From Leifsonia poae (GTDB taxonomy: Bacteria > Actinomycetota > Actinomycetes > Actinomycetales > Microbacteriaceae): DNA of 64,000 nucleotides. Both the position numbers and the translations under genes were made by a program. Below, in pieces: positions 17,048 to 25,872 of this stretch. The notes under the pieces were generated by a model, which worked only from the letters and a program-made list of their open reading frames with translations, was not told the origin of the DNA and made no database searches. The stretch lies in NCBI RefSeq assembly GCF_027921845.1, contig NZ_BSEN01000006.1, forward strand, positions 363,154-427,153, in the 5' to 3' direction. How positions within the stretch are numbered: the stretch's first letter is position 1; each line of letters begins with the position of its first letter.

Positions 17048-17178
17048 GACTGTTTCTCCTTCGGTTCGGTGTCGCTGGTGGGCTGCGTGACGGGTGCGGC
17101 GTTCTGCTCGAAGACCGCCGTGATATCGATGGAGTGCGTCACCGGCGCGGTGACCGCCGCCGGGTCGATGTGTGACAT
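17044..17178 (-). CDS. 44-residue small protein, first gene of the membrane-protein operon
   Basis: Too short for routine gene finding. ATG 17178 is preceded by GGAGAG with 4-nt spacing, and the ORF ends in TGA sharing ATGA with the DUF7144 start. The peptide begins MSHIDPAAVTAPVTHS, continues IDITAVFEQN and ends TEPKEKQS. It is soluble, rich in Pro/Thr/Ala, with no helix or known motif. It could be a genuine small protein or a translated leader that couples translation into the next gene. Confidence 0.5.
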   Translation of the reverse strand: MSHIDPAAVTAPVTHSIDITAVFEQNAAPVTQPTSDTEPKEKQS

Positions 17179-17317
17179 GAATCTCTCCGTTCACCCGCAG
17201 CTCCGCGGGAGCTGATGCTGCCGAAATTAGCTGCGGGCAGAATCGGCGGCATCATCCTGCTGGAATGAGATCGGCGCCGAACCTGAGGCCCCGGATCGTT
17301 CGCAAGCCCGGTAACCG

Positions 17318-18424
17318 TCAACGGGACGGGGTGGGCGACGGGCTCGCGGTGGGCTTCGGCGCCTTCGCCGCACTCAACGCCTTCTCGAAAGCGTTGACCG
17401 TCGCGGCGTCCACCTTGCCCGTCGGTTCGACGCCCAGCTTCGATTGGAACGCCATCACCGCGTCGGTCAAAGCGGGCGTCCACACGCCGTCGACGGGTCC
17501 GTCCCAGAACCCGACGAGCTTCAGTGTCTGCTGCACCGCTGCCGTCGTCGCGGCGCTCTGCTGAGCGGCCGCGCCACCGAGCGCCTGGAGCTTCGCCTCG
17601 AGCGCTGCGGCCGTGGCCTTGTCGACCGCTCCCGTCACGGGCAGGCCGCTCGCCTTCTGCAGGTCTTCGACCGCAGCGACGGTCTGCGGCCCATAGACGC
17701 CGTCCACCGCGCCGCCGTAGTATCCCGCCGCCGCGAGATCCTGCTGGAGCGCGGTCACGTACGAACTCACGCTCGCCTGGGCCTGCTCATCGGTCAGGCA
17801 TCCCGCCTCGGCGAACAGTCGCAGCCAGGCGAACTCGAGCGCGACGGCTGCGCTGTTGAACTGTTCGGAGGCGTCCGCTAGCGCCGTCTTGTCGGTGATC
17901 GTCTCCTGCGCCGCGGCGAACTCGGAGTCGGCCTGCTTGACGCGGTCCACCGTGGCGGCGGGAACCAGCGGGGTGGATGTCGGGGCGGGAGTGGCGGGGG
18001 AGGGGGAGGCCGAGCTCGACGGTCCCGCCTTCGCCCGGTCGAGGGCCGCGCGCGCCTCGGCGAGCTCCTTTTCGGCGGTCTCGAGCTCCTGCTGCGCCGT
18101 GACCGCTGCTTCAGCGCTGTCGAACGCGTCCGCACGCGGTTTAGCGAGATCCTCGCCGGCATCCGTGACGTCGCCGACCGTGGGCGCGGTGGCGTTCAGC
18201 ACATCGCCGTACCGGTCGAGCGCGACGATGTAGGTCTTGCTCGACGTGCAGAACTTGTCGGATGCGGCCGCCTGCGCGGTCGTGGCATCCTTGACGGCCT
18301 TCTCCTTGGCGGACACTTGCGCCTGCGCACGGTCGACGGGGCTCGCATCCGAGCATCCCGCAAGCACGACGACGGCGGACACAGCCGCGGCCGCCGCCGC
18401 CGCCGCTACACGGAGCCTCTGCAC
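17318..18424 (-). CDS. lipoprotein with two C-terminal peptidoglycan-binding domains
   Basis: 368 residues. The signal peptide is long and Ala/Val-rich and ends in a lipobox (VVLAGC, Cys near residue 24), so the protein is lipid-anchored outside the membrane. A Glu/Ala-rich helical middle (about residues 35-200, coiled coil likely) follows, with a Pro/Ser linker near residue 140. Two PG_binding_1 repeats close the protein (AAAGYYGGAVDGVYGPQTVAAVEDLQ is represented here by its core GAVDGVYGPQT; the second by GPVDGVWTPALTDAVMAFQ). It probably tethers the membrane to the cell wall. No catalytic domain. Confidence 0.85.
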   Translation of the reverse strand: MQRLRVAAAAAAAAVSAVVVLAGCSDASPVDRAQAQVSAKEKAVKDATTAQAAASDKFCTSSKTYIVALDRYGDVLNATAPTVGDVTDAGEDLAKPRADAFDSAEAAVTAQQELETAEKELAEARAALDRAKAGPSSSASPSPATPAPTSTPLVPAATVDRVKQADSEFAAAQETITDKTALADASEQFNSAAVALEFAWLRLFAEAGCLTDEQAQASVSSYVTALQQDLAAAGYYGGAVDGVYGPQTVAAVEDLQKASGLPVTGAVDKATAAALEAKLQALGGAAAQQSAATTAAVQQTLKLVGFWDGPVDGVWTPALTDAVMAFQSKLGVEPTGKVDAATVNAFEKALSAAKAPKPTASPSPTPSR

Positions 18425-18451
18425 CCCTACCCCTTATCCCGGTTTCGCGCG

Positions 18452-18979
18452 CTACTCGCTGGCGTCTTGGACTTCGTTCTCCAGCTTTTCGTCGTCGACG
18501 GCGATCTCCTTCTTCGTCACCTTCGTCGCGTGCGTCAGCAGCTTCTCGACTTCGTCGACCTCGCCGGGGGCCGCGACGATCACGATTCCTGCGCTGCCGG
18601 CGTCGAGGGTCTCGCTGATCGTCTTCAGATCTTCCGCGGACGACCTGTTCGAGATGTGGCCCGCGATCGCGCCGATGCCGGCGCCGGCGCCGCCCGCGAC
18701 CAGGAGGGCGCCGCCCAGGGCGACCGCAGGGAAGAGCGCGACCACGAGTCCGCCCGCAAGGCCGATGGCGAGGCCTTTCCTGCCGCCGTGATGCTTGGCT
18801 CCGTCGTCGCGCTTCGGGATGGAGACTTTCCCTTCCTTGTCGCGGACGACCACCGCGGCGTCGAAGGCTGCGTGCTTTCCCTCATCCTTGAAGTGCGCAT
18901 GTATCCGGTCGAAATCGGCCACCGCGTCGTCTTCGCTCGCATACTGCGCAGCAATCGCTACGTAGGGCTCATCAGCCAT
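18452..18979 (-). CDS. DUF1269-like membrane-associated stress protein
   Basis: 175 residues starting MADEPYVAIAAQYASEDDAVADF, an opening typical of DUF1269-type proteins. A Gly/Ala-rich hydrophobic core (GLAIGLAGGLVVALFPAVAL, then ALLVAGGAGAGIGAIAGHIS) resembles the glycine-zipper segment of that family, flanked by a regulatory-looking C-terminal domain (DLKTISETLDAGSAGIVIV). Function unknown. ATG 18979 has GGAG 9 bp ahead. Divergent from the MFS gene at 19213. Confidence 0.78.
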   Translation of the reverse strand: MADEPYVAIAAQYASEDDAVADFDRIHAHFKDEGKHAAFDAAVVVRDKEGKVSIPKRDDGAKHHGGRKGLAIGLAGGLVVALFPAVALGGALLVAGGAGAGIGAIAGHISNRSSAEDLKTISETLDAGSAGIVIVAAPGEVDEVEKLLTHATKVTKKEIAVDDEKLENEVQDASE

Positions 18980-19212
18980 GTCACAGCTCCTGTCCTCATC
19001 CGCCGACCGCTCGGCCGACCACGATCCTTCGCCGCATGGGGATGCGGCACCCACGCACAGCTTCGAGCCATCACCTCCTGGCGGACATCACCCGGACGGG
19101 ATGATCCGGCGGGTCTTACGAGGGGTCCGCCACGGGCGGCCTATCCTCCCGGACGTGTGCGGACTAGCATGTGGTCCCATCGGAAGGCCGCCTTCCGGGA
19201 CGGGAGTCGGCC

Positions 19213-20607
19213 GTGACCGCATCCACGCCTGAGGTGTCCCGCGCGACCGCCCGTCGCCTCATCGCGCCGCTGGCTCTGGCGCAGTTCATCTGCAGCTTCG
19301 CCGGCTCCAACATGAACGTGATGATCAACGACATGTCGCGCGATCTGGATACGACGGTCCAGGGCATCCAGATCAGCATCACCCTCTTCTTGCTGACGAT
19401 GGCGGCGCTCATGATCCCCGCCGGCAAGCTCACCGACAAGCTCGGTCGCAAACGCTGCTTCGTGCTCGGCCTCGCCATCTACGGTGTCGGTGCGCTGGTC
19501 AGCGCCGCGGCGCCCGGACTGTGGGCGCTCATCATCGGCAACAGCCTGTTGGAGGGTGTCGGCACGGCCCTGCTGATTCCGCCGGTCTACATCCTCACCA
19601 CGATCTACCTGTCGGACATCGCGACGCGAGCGTGGGCGTTCGGCATCATCAGCGGCCTCGGCGGCATCGGCGCTGCGGCTGGTCCGCTCATCGGCGGCCT
19701 GATCACCACCGCCATCAGCTGGCGTGCCGCCTTCCTCTTCCAGGCGCTCATCATCGTGATCATCCTGCTGCTCAGCCGACGCCTCACCGACCCGATCCCG
19801 CCGCAGCCCGACCGCCCGTTCGACACGGTGGGTGCCGTGCTCTCGGCATTGGGGCTCTTCGTGCTCGTGCTCGGCATTCTCGCCGCCGACAACAGCGTTC
19901 CGCTGATGGTCACACTGGTCATCGCCGGGGTCGTGATCCTCGTGCTCTTCTTCTGGTGGATTCGGCGGCGGGAGCGCACCGGCAAGGAGGCGCTGCTCTC
20001 GACGTCGCTCTTCCACAACCGGATGTCGAACATCGCGCTCGTGACCCAGAACCTGCAGTGGGTGCTGCTGATGGGCACGTCCTTCACCGTGTCCGCCTAC
20101 CTGCAGGTCGTCCGCGGCCACAACGCGATCCAGACCGGTGTGATCTTCACCGCGGCGACCGTGGGGCTGCTGCTCACCTCGCTGTTGGCCGGACGCCTGG
20201 CGAAGCGGTTCTCCCAGCGCAGCCTGATCATCACCGGGTTCGTCCTTTGCGTTCCCGGGGTCGCGCTGCTGATCTGGCTGGTCGCGGGAGGCTCCAACTC
20301 GTGGTCCTTCGTTCCCGGACTCTTCCTGATCGGCGCGGGGCTCGGCCTCATGCTCACCCCGTCGGTCAACGTCGTGCAGTCGGCCTTCCCCGAGAAGGAG
20401 CAGGGTGAGATCTCGGGCCTCTCGCGCAGCGTCTCCAACCTCGGCTCCACCCTCGGCACGGCGATCGCCGGGACGATCCTCGTCGCCAACATCGACGCGG
20501 GCGGCACAGCATACGGTATCGCGATGGCGGTCCTGGGGATCCTCGGGGTCGTCGGCCTCATCGCCGCACTGCTCCTGCCGAGGACCAAGGTCCCGGCTCC
20601 CCGGTAG
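19213..20607 (+). CDS. MFS transporter, DHA2 (EmrB/QacA) type
   Basis: 464 residues with about fourteen hydrophobic segments. Motifs: NMNVMINDMSRDL in helix 1, GKLTDKLGRKRCFVLG between helices 2 and 3, and GIISGLGGIGAAAGPLIGG (motif C of antiporters). It probably exports drugs or organic compounds by proton antiport. I use the GTG at 19213, with GGGAG ahead; TAGCAT (19165-19170) is a likely -10, giving a short leader. The alternative GTG at 19171 directly abuts that box. Confidence 0.85.
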   Translation: MTASTPEVSRATARRLIAPLALAQFICSFAGSNMNVMINDMSRDLDTTVQGIQISITLFLLTMAALMIPAGKLTDKLGRKRCFVLGLAIYGVGALVSAAAPGLWALIIGNSLLEGVGTALLIPPVYILTTIYLSDIATRAWAFGIISGLGGIGAAAGPLIGGLITTAISWRAAFLFQALIIVIILLLSRRLTDPIPPQPDRPFDTVGAVLSALGLFVLVLGILAADNSVPLMVTLVIAGVVILVLFFWWIRRRERTGKEALLSTSLFHNRMSNIALVTQNLQWVLLMGTSFTVSAYLQVVRGHNAIQTGVIFTAATVGLLLTSLLAGRLAKRFSQRSLIITGFVLCVPGVALLIWLVAGGSNSWSFVPGLFLIGAGLGLMLTPSVNVVQSAFPEKEQGEISGLSRSVSNLGSTLGTAIAGTILVANIDAGGTAYGIAMAVLGILGVVGLIAALLLPRTKVPAPR

Positions 20608-20668
20608 GTTCATGGCGTACACGCATTTCTCCGGCTGACCCCCGTCTCCTCCTAGAAAGGCACTACGC

Positions 20669-21463
20669 ATGCGCATCCACCCTCGTCTCTGGATGGGTTT
20701 CGTGATCTGGATCGGCTACGTCTTCGTGGTGTTCCTGGTCACGAAACTGATGGGAGTCCCATACACCAGGATCGGCGCCACGGCGGAGGAGACCTGGAAG
20801 GGCGCGGTGGTCGACCTCGCCGTCGCGGCCGTGCTGCTCGTGATCACGACCTCGGCGCTGGGGTGGTGGCGGCCGGCGCTCTTCGAGCGGAAGCGCTCGC
20901 ACCACAAATGGCCGATCTTCGTGCCGATCGTCATGGCCGTGCTGGCATTGGTGAACATCTTCAGCACCGATTGGTCCGAGTTCGATGCGTCGTTCATCTT
21001 CGCGCTCGTCTCGCTCGGCATCCTGGTCGGGTTCAACGAGGAGATCATGGCGCGCGGTCTGGTGCTCACCGCGTTCCGGTCGCGGCTGCACGAAGGCTGG
21101 GCGTGGTTTCTCTCGAGCGTCCTCTTCGGCCTGATGCACCTCGTCAACGCCGCCCTCGGGTCGCCGCTGAGCAGCACCCTGCCCCAGGTGGTCCTCGCGT
21201 TCGCATCCGGAACCGCGTTCTACATCGTGCGCCGGGTGACCGGGTCGCTGATCTGGGCGATGCTGCTGCACGGACTGTGGGACGTCTCGGTGTTCTCGGT
21301 CGGTCACGCCCCTCTCGGCGTGCCGTACGCCAGCTTCCTGGCACCTGTGGTCGGTGTGCTTGCACTCATCGTCGTGTTCTGGGTGATCAAGGGCACCGAC
21401 GAGAAGACCGCGGATGCCCCTGCCGTCGAAGCAACGCCGGTCGCCGAGGAGCGCACGCTGTAA
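20669..21463 (+). CDS. CPBP-family intramembrane glutamic endopeptidase
   Basis: 264 residues with about eight membrane segments. The three CPBP motifs are present: EEIMAR (EExxxR, near residue 118), FGLMHLVNA (FxxxH) and HGLWD. Relatives (Rce1, bacterial CAAX-like proteases) cleave within the membrane and some give immunity to bacteriocins. Bacterial substrate unknown. AAAGGCACTACGC precedes ATG 20669. Stands alone between a pump and an alkylsulfatase. Confidence 0.88.
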   Translation: MRIHPRLWMGFVIWIGYVFVVFLVTKLMGVPYTRIGATAEETWKGAVVDLAVAAVLLVITTSALGWWRPALFERKRSHHKWPIFVPIVMAVLALVNIFSTDWSEFDASFIFALVSLGILVGFNEEIMARGLVLTAFRSRLHEGWAWFLSSVLFGLMHLVNAALGSPLSSTLPQVVLAFASGTAFYIVRRVTGSLIWAMLLHGLWDVSVFSVGHAPLGVPYASFLAPVVGVLALIVVFWVIKGTDEKTADAPAVEATPVAEERTL

Positions 21464-21469
21464 TCCCGC

Positions 21470-21495
21470 CGGGCGACGTGACCGGGCGACGTGAC
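21470..21495 (+). repeat. 13-bp perfect tandem repeat
   Basis: CGGGCGACGTGAC occurs twice without spacer, in the gap between the CPBP protease stop and the alkylsulfatase start. It may be an operator pair or slippage product. Confidence 0.8.
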
Positions 21496-21563
21496 CTATA
21501 GACGCGAGGTGCTGTTTTACGGAATCGTCAGGTGAGACGGGACTCTTCCCGAAAGGAGATCGC

Positions 21564-23435
21564 ATGAAGCAGAACGATCCGACTCCGAGCGTCGCAGCGG
21601 CCAATGAGGCGCTGATGAGCACTCTCCCGTTCGCCGACACGGCCGACTTCGACGCGGTGGAGCGTGGCTTCCTCGGCACCCTGGACGACCCGGCGATCCG
21701 CAACGAGGCGGGCGACGTCGTCTGGGATGCGTCCACGTACGACTTCGTCGACGGGGATGCGCCGGCGTCTGTGAACCCGAGCCTGTGGCGTCAGTCGAAG
21801 CTGGTCGCCAAGCACGGCCTCTTCGAGGTCGTCGAGGGCATCTATCAGGCCCGTGGTCTTGACCTCTCGGTGATGTCGTTCATCGAAGGCGACTCCGGGG
21901 TGATCGTGGTCGACCCGCTCATCTCGAAGGAGACGGCCGCGGCAGCGCTCGCGCTCTACCGCACGCATCGGGGCGATCGTCCGATCGTCGCCGTGATCTT
22001 CTCGCACAGTCACATCGATCACTTCGGCGGTGTGCTCGGCATCGTCGGCCAGGACGAGGTCGACGCGGGCACGGTGCAGATCGTCGCGCCGGAGGGCTTC
22101 CTCGAGCACGCGATTTCCGAGAACGTCTACGCCGGAACCGCGATGTCCCGTCGCTCGGGCTACATGTACGGGGCGGCGCTCGCCCGCGGGCCGCAGGGCC
22201 AGGTCGGCGCGGGCCTCGGCCAGACGACGTCGACCGGCCAGCCGGGGATCATGGTCCCGACGCTCGAGATCACCACCACCGGAGAGAGCCACACCTTCGA
22301 CGGGGTGGAGTTCGAGTTCCAGATGGCGCCGGGAACCGAGGCGCCGTCGGAGATGCACTTCCACATCCCGAGCTATCGTGCATTGTGCATGGCGGAGAAC
22401 GCCACGCACAACCTGCACAACCTGTTGACGCTGCGGGGGGCGGTCGTGCGCGACCCGCACGTCTGGTCGCAGTACCTCACCGAGGCGATCGAGCGCTACG
22501 GCGCCGACACCGACGTGATCTTCGCCTCCCACCACTGGCCGACCTGGGGGAACGACGACGTCAGGAGCTTCCTCGGTGTGCAGCGCGACCTCTACGGCTA
22601 TCTGCATGACCAGACCCTCCGGATGCTCAACCAGGGTCTCAACGGCGCGGAGATCGCCGAGGTCATCGAGCTGCCGCCGGCGCTGGAGGCGAACTGGAGC
22701 ACGCACGGCTACTACGGCTCTGTCTCGCACAACGTCAAGGCGATCTACCAGCGGTACATGGGCTGGTTCGACGGCAACCCCGCGCGCCTCTGGCCGCACC
22801 CGCCGAAGCCGCTCGCCGAACGGTACGTCGCCGCGATCGGTGGTGTCGACCGCGTGGTCGAACTGGCGCAGCAGGCGTACGACGAGGGCGACTACCGGTG
22901 GGCGGCTACCCTGCTCGACCATGCGGTCTTCGCGGATGCGGAGAACGCGGCCGCGAAGTCGCTGTACGCCGACACCCTCGAGCAGCTGGGCTACGGGTCG
23001 GAGAACGGCACCTGGCGCAACTTCTTCCTCTCCGGAGCGACGGAACTGCGCGAGGGGAACTTCGGTACGCCGATCTCCACCAACGCACCGGCGATCATGG
23101 GCGAGCTGTCGCCGGAGCAGATCTTCGATGCCATCGCCATCACGGTCGACGGGCCGAAGGCGTGGGACCTCGACCTGTCGCTCGACGTGACGCTCAGCGA
23201 TCTCGGCCGCAGCTTCCACCTGACCCTGCGCAATGGCGTGTTCATCTACGTCGAGCGCGAACCGAAGGGGGATGCGCAGCTGCACCTGACCCTGACCAAA
23301 CCGCGCTTCCTCGCCCTCGCGGGCGGTGACACGACGTCCGACGGCCTCACGGTCGACGGGGATGCCGGCGTGCTCGCGCAGCTCACGAGCGTGCTCGACC
23401 CGGGAGACCCCGGGTTCAACATCGTCGTCCCCTGA
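21564..23435 (+). CDS. alkyl/aryl-sulfatase, SdsA1-like (metallo-beta-lactamase fold)
   Basis: 623 residues. The metal motif FSHSHIDHFGG (HxHxDH) begins the MBL domain; AENATHNLHN and SHHWPTWGN supply later metal ligands. A helical dimerisation domain follows (LEANWSTHGYYGSVSHNVKAI, given as its core STHGYYGSVSHN, and YQRYMGWFDGNP) and an SCP2-like C-terminal lipid-binding domain. This is the three-domain plan of SdsA1, which hydrolyses primary alkyl sulfates such as SDS for use as carbon or sulfur source. No signal peptide is visible, unlike secreted SdsA1. GAAAGGAG precedes the ATG. Confidence 0.9.
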   Translation: MKQNDPTPSVAAANEALMSTLPFADTADFDAVERGFLGTLDDPAIRNEAGDVVWDASTYDFVDGDAPASVNPSLWRQSKLVAKHGLFEVVEGIYQARGLDLSVMSFIEGDSGVIVVDPLISKETAAAALALYRTHRGDRPIVAVIFSHSHIDHFGGVLGIVGQDEVDAGTVQIVAPEGFLEHAISENVYAGTAMSRRSGYMYGAALARGPQGQVGAGLGQTTSTGQPGIMVPTLEITTTGESHTFDGVEFEFQMAPGTEAPSEMHFHIPSYRALCMAENATHNLHNLLTLRGAVVRDPHVWSQYLTEAIERYGADTDVIFASHHWPTWGNDDVRSFLGVQRDLYGYLHDQTLRMLNQGLNGAEIAEVIELPPALEANWSTHGYYGSVSHNVKAIYQRYMGWFDGNPARLWPHPPKPLAERYVAAIGGVDRVVELAQQAYDEGDYRWAATLLDHAVFADAENAAAKSLYADTLEQLGYGSENGTWRNFFLSGATELREGNFGTPISTNAPAIMGELSPEQIFDAIAITVDGPKAWDLDLSLDVTLSDLGRSFHLTLRNGVFIYVEREPKGDAQLHLTLTKPRFLALAGGDTTSDGLTVDGDAGVLAQLTSVLDPGDPGFNIVVP

Positions 23436-23451
23436 TCGGGATGATCTCCGG

Positions 23452-24507
23452 ATGACCGATCGTCCGCCGCAGCGTGCGGCAGCACTCGCGCAGCCGACGC
23501 GGGTGCTGCTCACGCTCGCGGCGGCGGGGGTCGCCGCCTGGGCGATCTCCGCCGGCCGGGGGCTGCTGGCCCCCCTGCTGCTCGGCGCGATCCTGGTGAT
23601 CGTCGCGCATCCGGCCCGGCGCCCGCTCGATCGGCGCGGCCTTCCCCGGTGGCTCGGCACCACGGTCGTGATCGCGATCGCCTACGCCGTGCTGATCGGC
23701 CTGGCGGTGATCGTCGGGCTCGCGCTCGTGCAGTTCGGGCACGTGCTCACCGACTACGGCGACGAGCTGGAGCAGAGCTCGGACCAGGTGGCCGTGTTCT
23801 TCGGTGGTCTCGGCCTCGACGGGTCGGCACTGCGGCCGGATGCCCTGCTGCCGCTGCTCCTGAACGCGGGCAAGTCCCTGTTGGGCCTCGGCACCGCGAT
23901 CTTCTTCGTGCTGGCCTACGTGATCTACCTCGCGGTGGACGCGGCGCGGTTCCGCGACATCCCGGCGGAGGTGGCGGCGGGCCACGCCATGCGCATCCGC
24001 ACGTTCCGGGACTTCGCCGACGGCACGAGCCGCTACTACCTGGTCAACTCGATCTTCGGCCTGATCGTCGCGGTGATCGACGGCCTCGCGCTGTGGGCGC
24101 TCGGCATCCCGGCCCCGTTCGCCTGGGCGGTTCTCGCCTTCGTGACGAACTACATCCCGAACATCGGCTTCGTCATCGGCCTGATTCCGCCCGTGGTGCT
24201 CGCGATCGTCACCGGCGGCTGGGGGCTCGGTCTGCTGGTGGTCGCGATCTACTGCGCAGTGAACGTCGTGCTGCAAGTGCTCGTGCAGCCTCGGTTCGTG
24301 AGCAAGACCGTTCGGCTCAGCATCACCCTGACGTTTTTCTCGGTCGTGCTCTGGACGGTGCTGCTCGGCCCGATCGGGGCGATCCTGGCGGTTCCGCTCA
24401 GCCTGCTGCTGCGGTTCCTCCTGCTCGGCGCCGCACCGGATGCGCGCCTGGCGAGGTGGCTCACCGGTGACGACGAGCACCTCGTTCAGCCAGAGAGCCC
24501 GGACTGA
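23452..24507 (+). CDS. AI-2E family transporter (PerM-like permease)
   Basis: 351 residues with about eight membrane helices: three at the N-terminus, a soluble segment, then AYVIYLAVDAARF, and the conserved PxPFAWAVLAFVTNYIPNIG region that marks the family. Members export autoinducer-2 or act as Na+/H+ or other antiporters; function here cannot be told. The ATG at 23452 lies 17 bp after the sulfatase stop, so the two may be co-transcribed. Confidence 0.85.
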   Translation: MTDRPPQRAAALAQPTRVLLTLAAAGVAAWAISAGRGLLAPLLLGAILVIVAHPARRPLDRRGLPRWLGTTVVIAIAYAVLIGLAVIVGLALVQFGHVLTDYGDELEQSSDQVAVFFGGLGLDGSALRPDALLPLLLNAGKSLLGLGTAIFFVLAYVIYLAVDAARFRDIPAEVAAGHAMRIRTFRDFADGTSRYYLVNSIFGLIVAVIDGLALWALGIPAPFAWAVLAFVTNYIPNIGFVIGLIPPVVLAIVTGGWGLGLLVVAIYCAVNVVLQVLVQPRFVSKTVRLSITLTFFSVVLWTVLLGPIGAILAVPLSLLLRFLLLGAAPDARLARWLTGDDEHLVQPESPD

Positions 24508-24568
24508 CCGGTCTGCGCTCTGTGGGCGCTGACTGTCGATTCGGGTCGTACTCGTTCGACGTGGAGGC

Positions 24569-24787
24569 ATGAGTCAGAACGAGCGTTCCATGCGGGGGTC
24601 GGCCGATTTCGCCATCCCGCAGTCAGCTGCGCCGCGCCCGCGACGCACGGTTCGAGACCTGTTGCGCCTCGCCGGCATTCATCCTCGGCGGAGCGTGACG
24701 GGGAAGGCGGCACCTTCCGCGGACTTCCAGCGCCTCTTCGACGAGGCGCAGTGCGACCTGATGCGGGCCGGGTTCTGGCCTCACTGA
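24569..24787 (+). CDS. hypothetical small protein
   Basis: 72 residues, basic in the middle (RTVRDLLRLAGIHPRRS) and ending DEAQCDLMRAGFWPH. No known motif. The codon pattern is compatible with coding. GGAGG lies too close to ATG 24569, so the start could be the ATG at 24590. It may be a real small protein or chance. Confidence 0.4.
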   Translation: MSQNERSMRGSADFAIPQSAAPRPRRTVRDLLRLAGIHPRRSVTGKAAPSADFQRLFDEAQCDLMRAGFWPH

Positions 24788-24819
24788 TCCGTCACGGGCG
24801 GCCGCTCGGTCGCGGTGGT

Positions 24820-25131
24820 TCACATCTCCAGGGTGTGACCCGCCTGCGATGGCTGGCCGACGGCGGCGCTCAGCACCGCGGCGGCCCGCTCGCGCCGACG
24901 CCGGGCCCGGTCGACGCCGAACAGGTAGACCGCGTCGAGCACGCCGAGCGTGTTGGAGACCAGCAGCACCGCGAACCACGGCTTGCTGTCGTTCTTCGCC
25001 GCACGCCAGAGCGACGCGCCCTTCCAGGCGAGCGTCCATACGACCGCTGCCGCGATCGCGGCCTGTGTGGCCGGGCTGGGCAGGTGGTCGTGGTGGTGGA
25101 TGTGTTCAGTCGACTTCGAGTGCAGCATCAT
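24820..25131 (-). CDS. DUF5652-type small membrane protein
   Basis: 103 residues. After a His-rich N-terminus (TEHIHHHDHLP) come two helices (AAIAAAVVWTLAWKGASLW and KPWFAVLLVSNTLGVLDAVYLF), the pattern of DUF5652 proteins. Function unknown. ATG 25131 is followed by a second ATG; GGATCCACC precedes it. Confidence 0.72.
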   Translation of the reverse strand: MMLHSKSTEHIHHHDHLPSPATQAAIAAAVVWTLAWKGASLWRAAKNDSKPWFAVLLVSNTLGVLDAVYLFGVDRARRRRERAAAVLSAAVGQPSQAGHTLEM

Positions 25132-25251
25132 GGTGGATCCAATCGGACGACCCGGCACGTCGTGCCTGACGAGGGGGAATCTCGTTGCGTCCAGCAAAGC
25201 CCGTGTGCGCGTACGGGGCAAGAGGGGGAGCCCCTTCGATAGCATCCGACC

Positions 25252-25872
25252 GTGACTTTCGACGCGGTGAGAGCGGCCTACGGCTCCCGGGCAGCGGAGT
25301 ACATCGAGGCCGTCGGGCGGATCGCGCATGTGCCGGATGCCGACCGGGAGGCCATTCTCCGGTGGGCGACGGGTGTTCGCGGTCGCGTGCTGGATGTGGG
25401 CTCCGGGCCCGGTCAATGGACCGACTACCTGCGGCGGCATGGCGTTGCCATCGAGGGCGTGGAGCCCGTGCCGGAGTTCCTTTCGGCGGCTAGGCGGGAC
25501 TACCCGGACTCGCGTTTCCACGAAGGCCGGGCCGAGAGCCTGCCCGTCGCCGACGGAAGCCTTGGGGGAGTGCTGGCCTGGTACTCGCTGATCCACACGG
25601 ATCCGGCCGACCTGCACTCTCTGCTGGAGGAGTTCGCCCGGGTCATCGCTCCGGGTGGGTCTCTGTTCGTCGGCTTCTTCACCGGCGCCGCGCTGCAACC
25701 GTTCGACCACGCCGTGACGACGGCCTACTACTGGCCCGTCGAGTTGCTCTCGGAGCGGATCGAATCAGCGGGGTTCATGGTACGGGAGGTCCGCGCGCGT
25801 TTGGACCCCACCTCCACCCCGGAGCCGGGCAAGCGGCCGGAGGCGATCATCGTCGCCACGCGAGAGGACTGA
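25252..25872 (+). CDS. class I SAM-dependent methyltransferase
   Basis: 206 residues. SAM-binding motif I is VLDVGSGPGQW (near residue 45), then GVEPVPEFL, the FHEGRAESLPVADGS acidic loop and LAWYSLIH as motif IV; typical of the Methyltransf_11 family. Substrate unknown. It starts at GTG 25252, with TAGCAT (25240-25245) 6 nt upstream and no ribosome binding site: leaderless. Its last 145 bp overlap the end of the convergent MFS gene. Confidence 0.85.
   Translation: MTFDAVRAAYGSRAAEYIEAVGRIAHVPDADREAILRWATGVRGRVLDVGSGPGQWTDYLRRHGVAIEGVEPVPEFLSAARRDYPDSRFHEGRAESLPVADGSLGGVLAWYSLIHTDPADLHSLLEEFARVIAPGGSLFVGFFTGAALQPFDHAVTTAYYWPVELLSERIESAGFMVREVRARLDPTSTPEPGKRPEAIIVATRED

Noticed and set aside
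21528-23663. Minus-strand open frame of 711 codons under the alkylsulfatase gene
   Set aside because: Shadow of the plus-strand gene, whose HxHxDH site and domain order are plain; the antisense translation shows no domain.
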